Of a DNA stretch of 64,000 nt, positions 53,172 through 64,000 are shown in pieces (the first letter of the stretch is position 1; every line of letters starts with the position of its first letter). A program made the translations under genes and the position numbers. Under the pieces are notes generated by a model. That model was not told the DNA's origin and did no database searches. It saw nothing but the letters and a program-made list of their open reading frames with translations. The DNA is from Ecdyonurus torrentis. Its lineage: Eukaryota > Arthropoda > Insecta > Ephemeroptera > Heptageniidae. Location: the NCBI GenBank assembly GCA_949318235.1, contig OX439134.1, forward strand, positions 22,697,631 to 22,761,630, given 5' to 3'.

Positions 53172-53792
53172 GAAGATGTGTCCAAACAAAAATATGTGTA
53201 ATAAATAGACATTTTGCTAATAAACGTTAAATAAGCTCATATAAAATTAATATACTTGTAACAAACACAACTTTTAAAATCACTCCCCCTTTTTTTAGTC
53301 AGTATTCTTAGGATTTTTTTTTTTTTTTTTTTTTTAATAATATTATATATTTTTTTAATTTTGCGCACATTAAAAAATAATTTAAAAATAAATTATTTGA
53401 AAGATATAGGAAAGTAGGCCAATCATAAATATGAAACACATATTGAGTAAGAAAAATTGTATTAAAACATAAATTCACACCTATACTTTTTTTTTATATT
53501 TTTTGTAAACAAAGTTATTGTAGCTGTTGCATATTGTTCGATAATTTATAATATTATTTAAATAATATATAATATAAACAGTAAAATGTATAAACTTGAT
53601 GTTGCAGCCGAGTGGCGCACCCTATCATGCAAAATGTCTAATCAAGTGAGTACAAATTAAGTTGCACATTATCTTACTTAAGTAATAAACTGCTCAAGTC
53701 ACAAATATTAAATAATAGTTGTTAACATCATCAATATTGAGTGACGTCATCATGAATGTTTTTTGCATAAATATGTAATTATCAGGTATGAA

Positions 53793-53796
<4 letters not shown>
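53172..53796. other. AT-rich interval
   Basis: T28 near 53309-53336. One TGACGTCA at 53742-53749. No gene seen. Confidence 0.5.

Positions 53797-53876
<80 letters not shown>
53797..53876 (+). repeat. (GA)n microsatellite
   Basis: Perfect tract of about 40 units. Confidence 0.98.
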
Positions 53877-53877
<1 letters not shown>

Positions 53878-54336
53878 CAAGTTACAAAACTAAAAGTTTA
53901 AAAAGCAAGCTCACGATCTCGTATCCGCCCAAACATAAGATGAGAATAAAAAAAAGGTCCATGGCACCTGATATTTGCGACGTTGCCTAATTTGTTGATA
54001 TCTTCACAATAGCACAGGTGTGAGAGAGAGAGAACGCCAAGGTTAGAGAGAGAATAAATAAAAATATCTTTTAGTTACACAGCAATTAAAAAGATAGCTT
54101 AATCTGTTTTTTTCATTTTTTATACACACACACATGTTATTATTATAGCTTGCTTGATATTGTTATTATTTTTCATCATCAGTTTTTTTGTTTATGTTTT
54201 TTTCACCGCGATATTTTTATTTAATTAGTTTATTAAATACCGATCCACGTAATAATCACGTCTACCTTATTGTACACTAATTGTGATGTAAAACTGTACT
54301 ATAGTCTGTATCACTTTGGACAAATATGATAATTAA
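53877..54336. other. AT-rich interval
   Basis: Short GA runs near 54021 and 54042. Nothing else recognised. Confidence 0.4.
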
Positions 54337-54773
54337 AGTGATTGCATTCATGTTAAAGTCTACGCCATATGTGAGTACTAAATAACATGAGCCAGTATAG
54401 GAAAATGACTCATTTTGCTACTTTAAAAATACTTAGCAATATTTTTGAGGGCATTAATGTTGTTGATAGGTTGAATTAATTGACTAATGAAGGAACAATT
54501 TTTTTGAGACTGACTACAAGCGATTTCGGTCACATCCGCTTCCGTTTCGACGTACTGCGCATGCGTGGTAAGTAGAAACGGAAGCGGATGTGACTGAAAT
54601 CGCTTATAGTAGGCCTCAAAACAGTTGTTCCTTTATTAGTCACTATCTTGAGTAAGTGAGAAAAATAATAGTAAACTGATTTCCTAATAAATTGTTTTTT
54701 CTATGCTGAAAAATGTTATTCATTGCTCCAGAATGGCATCGAAACGCATTCAGTATGACGTCATTTGGATACT
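54337..54773 (+). mobile_element. Family A MITE, copy 22, split by family E
   Basis: Left part through GATAGGTTGAATTA and right part from TCTTGAGTAAGTGAGAAAAA to ATGACGTCATTTGGATACTA. Family E copy 3 interrupts it. It carries the GTGAGTACTAAATAACATG subfamily variant. Confidence 0.87.
54479..54643. mobile_element. Family E palindromic MITE, copy 3
   Basis: TTGACTAATGAAGGAAC to TTGTTCCTTTATTAGTCA around GCGCATGCG. TA flanks both sides within family A, so E transposed after this A copy had landed. Confidence 0.9.
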
Positions 54774-54967
54774 ATATAGTATTGGTAAGAGCTCCTGTAG
54801 CTATGCAAGCCGTGTAGCGTCCTAGCTGAACAAGTTGCATAACTGCCAGGATGTATAAGCAGTTCTTTAATATGATGGTATAGTAGCAAAATTAAACATT
54901 ATGTATTTATATTTAAACTATGGTATTAGTTCAGTTTATTGTTGTAAGTTATGTATACATACATGTA

Positions 54968-55260
54968 TAGGGGGTATGCATTCATGTTAAAGTCAACGTC
55001 ATGTTAAATAACTCGATAAAATGGACTGCATAGGAAAATAACACATTTTGCCAGTTTAAAAATACTAAGCAATATTTTTGAGTAGCATTGATGTTATTAT
55101 TAGGTTGAATTAGTATCTCAAGTATGTGAGAAAAATAAAAATAATAATTTCCCAAAGAAATTAGACAAAAACAACGTTTGTCCTATGCTGAGCAATGTTA
55201 TTCATTGCTCCGCTATGGCGTCCACGCGCAATTAATATGACGTCATGCACATACACACTA
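54968..55260 (+). mobile_element. Family A MITE, copy 23
   Basis: Full length. TAGGGGGTATGCATTCATG to ATGACGTCATGCACATACAC then ACTA. Confidence 0.9.
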
Positions 55261-55437
55261 TATTATGCTTGATGGTAATATTAGACTGAAATAGAGCATC
55301 TTTTGAAGATAGCTTATGCAAATGTATATCACTGTGCAAATTTTGAGATATTTCTTTCTTTACAACTTTTTAGTCAATTCCCACAGTAGATGATTTCATG
55401 CCTTAAATTGAGTTACCAATAGTCCAGCAGTAAACTA

Positions 55438-55950
55438 TAATACGTTGATGCAATCTCTCTCATTTATAAGAGTCGTCATTTTGTTGGTTAGGAATATACA
55501 CAGGCCAGCATATAGAAAAAATCATCATTTTATATTTTTAATAGCAAAAGAAGCTTCAAACCCCAATCAAAAACCTATTTCTAGCTCCTAACAAGCTACA
55601 AGAATATCACAAATATGCTTACAGTCGAAATAAACTTTTATTTTTGCAACACAGAGACAATAAATGACGTAATTTATGCTACATTATAGCATAAATTATA
55701 CTAAATTAGAACAACATAATAATTATGCTGCATAAAATAATATTTATTATGCTATATGTAACATATTTGTTTATAATGTATAGCATGGATTATGCTGTAT
55801 AGAACAAATGGTGCTGAAAATAAGCTAGCATAATTATTCATTTTTGTTTGTGAAAAAATGAGGAGAAATGATGTTTCCCCTATGTTGAACCATGTATTAG
55901 GCACCACAAACATGGCGACAAAGCGCAAGGATATGCAATAGGTCTGTATA
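55438..55950 (+). mobile_element. Family H MITE, copy 3, split by family I
   Basis: GAGTCGTCATTTTGTTGGTT, GCAAAAGAAGCTTCAAACCC and GGCACCACAAACATGGCGAC match H. Family I copy 10 interrupts it after AATAAACTTTTATTT. Confidence 0.8.
55645..55858 (-). mobile_element. Family I MITE, copy 10
   Basis: ATAAATGACGTAATTTATGC to AAGCTAGCATAATTATTC in reverse family order. It is inserted in family H, so the I insertion is the younger event. Confidence 0.83.
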
Positions 55951-56349
55951 GATCAATTAGTTATCACACAGCAATAACTCAAACTTACTATATATAAATT
56001 AAAACATTATAGCAAGCATGCAGGCAAGTGTTAAAATTAATTTCACGGCTTTGAGGTAACAAGAAATATAAAACTGCAAGCACACCAAACTAAATGTACA
56101 AAGATTTTCTTCTCCCCCTATATATAGGTAACATTCTTGTGTGTATTGTTGCTGCAACTATATAGGTAAAACTACACGGAGAGAACTGTGAGTAATCGTA
56201 ACTTATATGTAAGTCATTTTTAACATTAATAAAACCCACATCAAACACGGAAAAAATTGTTAAAAAAGTTACTATTTTTTAGACTTTTTTCATCAATAAA
56301 TTTGTTTGATATTATATGCAAAGTTTTTTTTTTTTTAAATTTAAAGAGC
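55951..56349. other. AT-rich interval
   Basis: Two CACGGA-type words (ACACGGAGAGAACTG near 56174 and ACACGGAAAAAATTG near 56246) may be element ends. Nothing further defined. Confidence 0.35.
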
Positions 56350-56432
56350 TAAATCGCTGAAAAAATTACTAAAAAGAGTTATTGTTTAAACTTTTTTCAA
56401 CCATTGCACTGAAGAGTTGAATAATTTATGTT
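56350..56432 (-). repeat. Family S fragment, copy 4
   Basis: TTGTTTAAACTTTTTTCAAC and CACTGAAGAGTTGAATAATT resemble copy 2. Diverged. Confidence 0.4.
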
Positions 56433-56455
56433 TTTAGGCTGATACAATACGTTAA

Positions 56456-56790
56456 AGGAATAGAACAGAGAAAAAACATAAGCATTTATATCACGAAACA
56501 CTTGATGAGACTTACATAAATAACATTAGTTTGTCTCAAAACCAACTGTAGCTCCGTAGCAGTGATCAGAAATTTCTATTTATGCAACCCGCACAACATT
56601 TTCATACTAATTTTTGCATGTTTCAGACGTCATAAAAATAAACAGTCACGCAAATTGCATACTTTACAGTATTTTCACGCTCTCTCGTGGGGCTACATTA
56701 ACATTTTGGTAAAAATTGTCAACAGTTTTGATGATCCCATTTCGTGTTTCTTCATTAAAAAGCACATGTTGTTTTATGTGGTCTATGGCT
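56456..56790 (+). mobile_element. Family M MITE, copy 2, TTAA-flanked
   Basis: AGGAATAGAACAGAG to ATGTGGTCTATGGCT between TTAA at 56452-56455 and 56791-56794. The octamer has decayed to AGACGTCA. Confidence 0.87.
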
Positions 56791-56794
56791 TTAA

Positions 56795-57209
56795 ATATCT
56801 TCATGTTAACTTTTGAGTTATTGTATAATTTGTATAGTGTTTGTTATTATAACCTTGCTTGTGAGTTGGCAGAACTCAAGTGTTTTTTCTCAGTGTAGCA
56901 GAGCGGTAGGCTCGTCTTTTGATTATTGAAAGCGTGTAAGTATAAAAGATGTTAAGTCGGTAAGGCTAAGGTATAGAACATATTAATGTCTTATTTATTA
57001 CATTGAGGTATATTTCACACGTCTTTCTCTTTCTTTGACAAAACTAGAAGCATGCAAGTAAGCTTGGAAAATCAGTTTCACGTCTCGTGTATTATATAGC
57101 CGATATATTACCCAAGTTATAAGTATTGAAGATCATTTTGTGGCCTCGTTTCATGGTGCAATGGTGTGTCGAAGAAAATTAGCACCACACGGAAAATACA
57201 AATTTAAGA
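56795..57209. other. Unassigned interval
   Basis: No gene or repeat recognised. Confidence 0.4.
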
Positions 57210-57662
57210 AATGAGGAAGGTGTATTGAAGTTTTTTTGTTGAGTTTATGATATTTTTGGAAAGAGCTTTAAAAAATTTTGAGGCGGTATTTTTTTCTTAG
57301 GACGATTGGAGCATGTGAAGTATTTTTAATTAATTTTTGAAAATTGGTCTAGAAAGCCTGTGACGTCATCAGTCCACTTTTTTCTCGGCAAATACTAATC
57401 GTTAGAGGTTCAGTAACCAGTTTAATGAAATCAGCTCGTCCTCAGGATTTCAAAAAAAATCGCTACTGAGCCTTCTACGGTCAATACTTTCCGAAATAAA
57501 TGCCCGATTGATGACGTCACAGGCTTTCTAGGTAAAATTTCAAAAATTAGCTCAAAATACTTCCCAAATCGTTCTAAGAAATAATAGAGCCTCAAAATTT
57601 TTTAACGTTTTTCTCAAAAAGTCATAAAAAGTGTGGGTTAAAAAGAATTCACCTTCCTCATT
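57210..57662. mobile_element. Foldback element T
   Basis: About 453 bp with arms of about 165 bp. The ends are AATGAGGAAGGTG and CACCTTCCTCATT. The inner arms AGAAAGCCTGTGACGTCATC and GATGACGTCACAGGCTTTCT carry an inverted TGACGTCA pair (57361-57368 and 57512-57519) around a 130-bp loop. Unlike C and L it is not flanked by TTAA. Non-coding. Confidence 0.88.
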
Positions 57663-57664
57663 AT

Positions 57665-57800
57665 TCAGTTACATAGGTGTAACTCTTCAGTACAAACTAA
57701 TAACTTAGTTGACAAAAGTTTAAACAGTAACTATTCAACGTTATTTCTTCAGCGGTAAATAGTTAGCTGATAGCTCTGCACATCTTAAAAAACTTTGTAT
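57665..57800 (+). repeat. Family S dispersed repeat, copy 3
   Basis: AGTTACATAGGTGTAACTCT to CATCTTAAAAAACTTTGTAT, in the reverse sense to copy 2. Directly follows foldback T. Confidence 0.7.
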
Positions 57801-57920
57801 ATATATCTAACAAATATATTGTATAAAAAAATCTAAAAGTAAAATTTACGTTACATTTTTCCGTATACACCTTAATTAAATCTTTCCAGCCTTTCTGCAT
57901 TGCGTTGTATTTAACATAGA

Positions 57921-58303
57921 AGGTGACCGACTTGGACTGGAAATCGCTTAAAGAAGAACTATATATATTTTCACAATAATTTTTTGTACAATATTTATTT
58001 GCAACAAAACAACCACTATAATTTTCAAATTAAATCGAGAGAATTTAAAATAAATGTTGTTATTCCGAAAAGAGTTTTAATAATATTTTTAAATTTAAAA
58101 AAGTTTCTAATTTTACTAAAATATGCCGCTTAAATTTGAATTTCCACATTTACATGTTATCTTTAAAGTGTAATAACTTAAATATTTGATCGTGTTTTCA
58201 CATGTTTGACGTAACTAAACTTTTAAGTACCATTTTCTCTTTACTTTGTGTTAATATTATAATTAGCGACCGTCTAGTTTGCGAGATATCAGTCGGTCCA
58301 CCC
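57921..58303 (+). mobile_element. Family B MITE, copy 2
   Basis: AGGTGACCGACTTGGACTGG to GAGATATCAGTCGGTCCACC. About 85% similar by eye to copy 1 over the full length. Confidence 0.85.
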
Positions 58304-59094
58304 TTAAAAACATTAAAAATATGAACCTAAACTGCATATCGGATCTCGCAATGCTTGGTCCCCAGTTAGTGCAATTACCATTGCACTAGAAAACACTACA
58401 TATATGGTGATGATAATACCAATCGATATCCAATCAATCAACATAAAGAAAAATCAATCAATTGAGATATAAAGATTATTGATGCATGATGGAAGTATTA
58501 ATGAAGAAATTTTCAGGTTAGTAAATAATATACATCTCAATTTTATATGAGAATGTTTCAATCACGCTGTAGCGGCGAGGCAGTATACATCATACATACA
58601 TACATATACGTATAGCAAGCAGGCAAGCAGGCAGGTATTATTATTATATGGTGATTTTGGAGAGATGATTATATAGAGAGGGAGAGGTGGGTAGATATAT
58701 TTACCGGGAGGTGGGGGCATGCTTGCCGGCTTCGTGAACCTTTACAAACTGCCTTTATTATTATTTTTTTTCTTACGGCACGATAGAGTCATTCTATTCT
58801 TATTTCAAGCTTACCAAGTTTTTATATATTTTTATATGTATATTATTATTAAATATAAACGTCCAGCGTTGTATCTTTTATATGACGTCACTTTACACTG
58901 GAAGAAAAATAATGTGATAACTTTTATATATTTTTAGTATTATTAATATACACGCGATTTATTAAAAACCTTATTACTTACTATAAGATTTTAGGATTTC
59001 TGTAAATGACCTTCCGTTAAATGACCTAAGTGAATCTCAACTTTAGAACTTTTTTGTGACGTCACTTTTTTTATTAATTTTTTTTATAAATTTT
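58304..59094. other. Unassigned interval
   Basis: (GCAA/GGCA)n patch near 58615-58636. TGACGTCA at 58883-58890 and 59057-59064. No gene seen. Confidence 0.4.
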
Positions 59095-59559
59095 CACGGA
59101 GGAAAAAAGTAACTTGAATGAAGTAAAATGTTACTATATAATGAAGTAAAATCTATGGCACGATATTTGTTTAGTAAAAATTTACATTTTTTGCAATGTA
59201 AAAAGTTACCTAGCAAGCAATGTAAAAATTAACGTAGCGCTGTAGTATAAAATAGCTTAGCGCGCTAGGTTAAAAGTTACCTAGCATGCAATGTAAAATC
59301 TTACAACGAAAGCTAGGTTCATTTTTTACCTTGCAAACTGGGTTATTATTTACATTACTTATTAGTTAAATTTTTACTTTGCAAATTAAGTAAATTTTTA
59401 TTATATTTTAAAGTAATTGTTATATATTCAACTGCCTATATATTTTATACTTGAAAAAAACAAAAAACAATATTACTGAAATATGACTACACATTATAAA
59501 TTAGAAAATGAATACTTTATACAAAATAATACAAAATTTTATCCTGTCTACAGTCCACT

Positions 59560-59565
59560 TTTATT
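59560..59565 (-). terminator. Candidate polyadenylation signal AATAAA
   Basis: AATAAA on the minus strand about 190 bp after the stop codon of the W2 gene end. In AT-rich DNA it could be chance, but its position is right. Confidence 0.35.
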
Positions 59566-59757
59566 AAAAAAAATCATACAGAATTACAAAATAATGCATA
59601 CCTCATTATAACATTATAAAATATTTTTCAAACAATTTTGTACCACTTTTTGAGACTTACGATTTTTACGAGCCTTGTCCTTTTCATAAACACTTATTAA
59701 CACAATTTTTAAGTTTTCACTGTTTTTGAACATTCACTTATTATCCAATAGTCAAAT

Positions 59758-60104
59758 TTAATAGATCGATGTGATGTGTTCCGCGACGGCTTGATGTTCA
59801 TTAGATGGGACAGTCGTGTAGCTGGCTATCGTAGAGAAAAGTTGTCGACCAAACAAAGACGGTTGCACTTTCCACACAAACCTGGAGAATAAAATAAAAT
59901 ATACGCCATTAAAATATGATATTAAAATATGATATTAAATTATTAATTTAAAAAAAACTACTTAAGAATTATCAAAAAAAAAAAAAAAAAAAAATTTTTA
60001 TTAAAATAAAATTCTGATAAAATAATTTTTTTTTATACTTACATTAGGGCAGTATATTTTGAAGCGGCGTCTTGCATATATGTAATACATCTGTAGCTTG
60101 TATT
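59758..60104 (-). CDS. Two-exon 3' gene end inside element W2, unidentified protein
   Basis: On the minus strand, an exon starting at an AACTAG acceptor (60104) reads through to CCCTAAT and a strong donor GTAAGTAT at 60042. The 161-bp intron ends in a good pyrimidine-rich acceptor (TTTTATTTTATTCTCCAG). The next exon starts at 59881 in the matching phase and reads 40 codons to TAA at 59758. Joined, this gives about 60 residues, with pieces such as MQDAASKYTALM before and FVWKVQPSLFGRQLFSTIAS after the junction, ending in EHITSIY. An AATAAA lies at 59560-59565, about 190 bp after the stop, so this looks like a true terminal exon. GC content is raised in the second exon. The first acceptor is weak, and translation could instead begin at the internal ATG. 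I do not recognise the protein. It may be a captured host gene end or the C-terminus of a lost element gene. Confidence 0.5.
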
Positions 60105-60768
60105 CTAGTTGTTTTTTGCACAAGATATAAAACACATTATAGCGAGAAGTTATAGTTTCACTATTAATTTTCATAAAACAGAATATATTTTGTATGAAAA
60201 CTGCTTCAATTTTTTAGTAAGTGGCACAGACATTTTGTTCGTTGTATAAGGAAAATTCCATACTGAAGGTTGTTTACGCTTAACAGGGTGCACAAAATTT
60301 AAAAACACGGACTTTCACCCCTAATTGGTTTACTGCGCAGCGCAAATAAAATTAACCTTGCACAAGTGCAGGCCCTTTAGTAAAAAGTCACCTAGCTTGC
60401 TAGGTAACTTTTTACTCAGCACGGAATGTAAAATTTATAAAATCCAAAATAAAGTAAAATTTCACTTTTTATAAAGTGAAAAGTTACCTTGCACTGCTAG
60501 GTAACTTTTTACATTTCAGTGCTGGGTAAAAATTTAACCTAGCGTGCGTGGTAAAATTCTACTTCATTTAATGTGTTAAAATTTACACACACGTGCGAAG
60601 TAAAAATTAACTCAAAAATAATGTGAAAAAATACTTTATGCAGTGTAAAATTTTACATAGATGTGTTTTACAGTGCAATTTTACCTAGATTGTAGTAAGT
60701 TTTTACAATATTGTTAGGTGAATTCAAAAAGTTACTATGTTGCAAGGTAACTAATTTTCTCCGTGTTG

Positions 60769-61416
60769 CTTTAATTTATGATTTAGCTCCTAAGATAAAA
60801 AATATTATGGTATTTTTTTTTAGTTTTTGTTTTTTTGTTTTTTTGCTTCATAATTAATTGATGGATGGGATTTACTAATTTAATCATAAAATATTTATGT
60901 AAATTTAATATTATTGAATAATAGTTCTGCTAGATCAATGTCAGCAATAATTGTACAGCATTAATTAATGTTTTTACAGTAAAGCAAGTATGTTGTACAG
61001 CATAATAATTATGTATTGTTGTTACTATATTTTGTAAATTTATATAAAATTATTTATTTATTTGTTTTTTTATTTATTTATATAATTTTATTTTATGATA
61101 CCTTTTTTTTTTTTTTTTTTTTTTTTGCTTATAAAATAATAAACATGTTTTACAAGTTCATATATGGTCAAGTTTTTTGTAAAAAAAAAAAAAAAAAAAA
61201 GCTTGCTAAGCCCTCACAATGCCTCAATCACAGGAATAAAGTTATTAATTACTATTATGCCATTCTATATAGCAACCTTTATACTTTAAATAAATAATGC
61301 ATTGAATGCAATTGTTTAATACATATTTTGTGTGCGTTTAATGCAGAAAAATATAATTGATACACAAAAAAAAAAAAAAAAAAATCAATTTCTTTTTTTT
61401 TATTATATAATCATCA
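60769..61416. other. AT-rich interval
   Basis: A diverged family I-like piece at about 60920-61018, T tract near 61104-61126 and A tracts near 61181 and 61365. No gene seen. Confidence 0.45.
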
Positions 61417-61560
61417 TGGTCACAGCAAAAGGCCTCATCTCCAGTGGTCAGCATTTCATTCAAGGTCCTATGTACAGTGCAAACGTAATGTTATAATCGA
61501 TGAAGATAGGGCCTTTGTCAAATTGCTGATCACTGGAGATAAGGCATTTTGACGCGACCA
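61417..61560. mobile_element. Foldback element U
   Basis: 144 bp with arms of about 50 bp: TGGTCACAGCAAAAGGCCTC then ATCTCCAGTGGTCAGCA, mirrored by TGCTGATCACTGGAGATAAG then GCATTTTGACGCGACCA. Only one copy seen. No octamer. Confidence 0.7.
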
Positions 61561-61879
61561 GGACGAGTTTATATAAGTTTTTATTACGTTCTACACAGAG
61601 TAGAATAATTCATAACTTAATAAGTCAAATAACACAAATACCTCAACAATTACAATACTATCACGTGGTCGTTACTGTATACACTAATAATAAAGATTTA
61701 CAAAAATTTAGGATAGTTATATAACAAAATACTTTATTTGTCCGTGTTTTGCTTGTGATGTTCTCTCCGTGTATCATATAGTAGTGTTAATTTTATATCA
61801 AATTGTTGTTATGAAGATGTTAGGTTTATTTTGGTCCATGTGCACCAGAGGGCACCAAGTACCAAAACAATCTCCTCCT

Positions 61880-61880
61880 C

Positions 61881-61930
<50 letters not shown>
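61880..61930 (+). repeat. (CT)n microsatellite
   Basis: Perfect tract. Confidence 0.97.
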
Positions 61931-61933
<3 letters not shown>

Positions 61934-62050
61934 GCTCTCAATTATCTCTTACATTACATTGCACTGTACAATACAATACAAAGTACAGGCCGGCGTTGCA
62001 CTGCATGTGTCATTACAATGACAGAATTTTATATATACCTCTAATATATA

Positions 62051-62143
62051 TAGGGTGTATGCGCATGACGTCATACTGAATGTGCTTCAAAGCCATACTG
62101 GAACAGTGATCGTGATCATATAGCTTATATAGGACAAACTTAT
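62051..62143 (-). mobile_element. Family A MITE, copy 24, truncated
   Basis: TAGGGTGTATGCGCATGACG with the octamer intact, through TAGGACAAACTTATC, then lost. Family I copy 12 begins within a few bases. Confidence 0.82.
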
Positions 62144-62146
62144 CAT

Positions 62147-62250
62147 CAGATAAAAATATTTAATAATTATGCTATAGCTCATTTTCAGCACACTTTTCAC
62201 AATACAATATAATTTATGCTATATAATGATATAAAATGTATTTTTTCCAG
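62147..62250 (+). mobile_element. Family I MITE, copy 12, partial
   Basis: TTAATAATTATGCTATAGCT, CATTTTCAGCACAC and TAATTTATGCTATATAATGA. Next to truncated family A copy 24. Confidence 0.7.
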
Positions 62251-62779
62251 CAGCCAAACTTTAAAAAAAAAACAAAAAAAAAAAACAAAAAAAACCTGTT
62301 GTTTCTCCAACTAATTTTTTAAAAATTTAGCCACATGGAAAAACATTTTTCAGTGGGTACGAAATATCGGCAGAGCGATTTCCAACAATTAAAAAAAAAA
62401 AAAAAAAAAAGAAGAAGAAGAAGAAGAAGCTGAAGAAGAAGAAAAGTAACGCGAAGCGTCTTTCAGTGTAATGGTCACCGTCTTCACACTTGCAATAAAA
62501 TTTGAATTTCAAAATTTATTTTACATAATGAAGGAGCATTTTTTAAAGAAGTTTTATATTAATATTATTTATTTTTCCTAAAAATAATTTTTTAATACCA
62601 TAAAAAAATGGCATGCAAGTTGTCTATTCTTGTCTTCTATCGCATGACTTTGATGCACTTGCACTATTATAAATATATAATTATATGAAATTAACATAAT
62701 TATATTAGTGATCGGCGATCACTGATCGCAGACATGGATGATGAATAAATAAACAACAATCAACACTACAAAAAATAAA
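62251..62779. other. Interval with A-rich and (GAA)n tracts
   Basis: A-rich runs at 62262-62295 and 62391-62410, then (GAA)n to about 62443. A short palindrome GATCGGCGATCACTGATCGC near 62709. No gene seen. Confidence 0.5.
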
Positions 62780-63065
62780 TAACGTATAATTTATATCATT
62801 ATTATAATAATTATTCAGCATAAATTTTTATTCAACTGCAAAAATATTTATGCTATACATCACATGGAAAGAAAAAATCACGTAATTTATGCTGCATTTA
62901 TGCGAGCCAGCAAAATTATTACGTATATTTATTTTTGACCGTGCATAATATTAATGTATAGTCATTATGCAGTATAGCATAAATTATGTTGTTATTATGC
63001 TGAATAAAAATTGCTATAAAAAAAGCTAGCGCATGAATATAAATATTATTATGTATTTATTTGTA
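62780..63065. mobile_element. Family I cluster, rearranged
   Basis: Several family I landmarks (ATTCAGCATAAATTTTTATT, CACGTAATTTATGCTGCATT, TATTACGTATATTTATTTTT, GCAGTATAGCATAAATTATG) occur in mixed order, as if one copy had inserted into another. An ACCGTGC end lies near 62938. Confidence 0.6.
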
Positions 63066-64000
63066 TACGCGAAGGATGAGAAAAGAAAAGTATATAATAC
63101 AGAATATGACAAAGTAAACGTTTTTGGTTTACAATTATTTTGTGATTTTTTTTCCAAAGAATTTTTTTTAATTACAAGGATAGAAAATGTCGCAGCCAAA
63201 ATTAAAATATGATAACAATTAAAATGTTTAACTTGAATCACTTTTTTTTATCTCAACCGCAAGTATGCAAAAACTAAACTCATCGTTTTTTTTTTTTTTT
63301 TTTTTTTTTTCTTCATTATCTTTGTGTTTTTTAAATGGTTTTAAAAGTTGTTTGATATTTGCATACAGTGTATTTATATTTGCCAGATTATAAAATGGAA
63401 ATGAAGCAGAGAAATGTCAAAGAAGCGAGCACTTGAAAACAAAGTACTGAATTAAACATTAAAATAAAATGCACGAAACAAAAATGTATAAATCATCATA
63501 AATTAACTGTGTTTTTTTATGTATATATAACTTCAATTAAAGTTAAAATATTGATAATTAAACTAAGTTTCAATTAAGAGAGCCAATATGATAAACATTG
63601 ATGTAACTGAATATGTTAATATGCAGAGATAGAAAATGTATTTTTATATCTGTAGAAATAAATGTATCATGCACTGAAATATGAATTTTATATCAGATAT
63701 AAAACGTGCAGAAAACGAGTGGGAAAATAAGAAGAAAAAAGTGGTTTTGTGATCCACAATGTTTGTGTCCACTGTGCCTTCATTTTATGTCCTATATAAT
63801 ATTACAATATACATTGCATCGCATTTATTTTAATGTACTTTCAGAATGAGTTTATTTTTATTGTTATTAATTAATTTTTATATAAGTTTTTTTTTTTTTA
63901 TTGAAAATAATTTTTAAGTATAATTTTTAAAGTTGTGACGAGATTTAGCTTGATATATGCTGTCAATTTACATGCATACTTCCATACCAAATAAGTCTAT
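63066..64000. other. AT-rich interval to window end
   Basis: T27 near 63285-63311. No gene or known repeat seen. Confidence 0.45.

Larger units (their letters stand above)
59095..60768. mobile_element. 1.67-kb element W2 with subterminal repeat arrays and an internal gene end
   Basis: The outer ends CACGGAGGAAAAAAGTAACT and (reversed) CACGGAGAAAATTAGTTACC are inverted. Inside each end lies an array of diverged 24-28 bp units built on GTAAAAAGTTACCTAGCATG in both orientations (about 59140-59410 and 60370-60740). The core (59470-60330) is different in texture and contains a spliced minus-strand gene end. The layout (inverted ends, subterminal binding-site-like iterations, foreign core) is that of a large non-autonomous DNA transposon. 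The target duplication is unclear and no second copy is present. Confidence 0.65.

Overview
This is AT-rich (roughly 30% GC by eye) nuclear DNA from a eukaryote. It is almost certainly an animal. There are no bacterial-style genes, operons, rRNA or intact tRNA genes. The window holds many short-period microsatellites, chiefly (TC)n/(GA)n, with two very long (GACA)n arrays and one (GT)n array. It also holds a dense, nested population of short non-autonomous DNA transposons (MITEs) and foldback elements. A marine invertebrate is my best guess from this texture and from nuclear-receptor and CREB-type motifs, but the species cannot be fixed from the window.

Coding content is minimal. One convincing internal exon lies on the minus strand at 30950-31097, with good splice sites on both sides, so much of the window is probably intron or intergenic DNA around a large gene. 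A second coding candidate, on the minus strand at 59758-60104, is a two-exon 3' gene end with a clean intron, a stop and an AATAAA signal. It lies inside a 1.7 kb element (59095-60768) bounded by inverted CACGGAG termini and flanked internally by arrays of diverged CCTAGC-bearing subterminal repeats. It is either a captured host-gene end or the relic of the element's own gene.

Repeat families were recognised by comparing copies within the window and are named here by letters. A (about 300 bp, TAGGGTGTATGC ends, about 24 copies) is spread from 3.4 to 62.1 kb. H is a distant relative of A. B, D, I, J, K, N, Q and S are further dispersed families. E is a 160-bp palindrome. F and O are TA-flanked insertions. 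C, G, L and M are flanked by TTAA on both sides (piggyBac-like target choice). T and U are other foldbacks. Many copies are nested, which gives a relative chronology: F, G and E inside A copies; A inside D and I; J and I inside I and H; E inside Q; O inside N.

The most striking signal is the palindromic octamer TGACGTCA (a full cAMP-response element). I count about 40 copies where about 0.5 is expected by base composition. It sits at a fixed place near one end of family A, in the centre of family D, in M1, and as inverted pairs beside the loop of three unrelated foldback elements (C, L, T). It also occurs many times outside recognised repeats. Family N carries a different promoter-like set: an E2F-type site followed by two CCAAT boxes. 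This part of the genome therefore seems filled with mobile elements that carry host transcription-factor sites.
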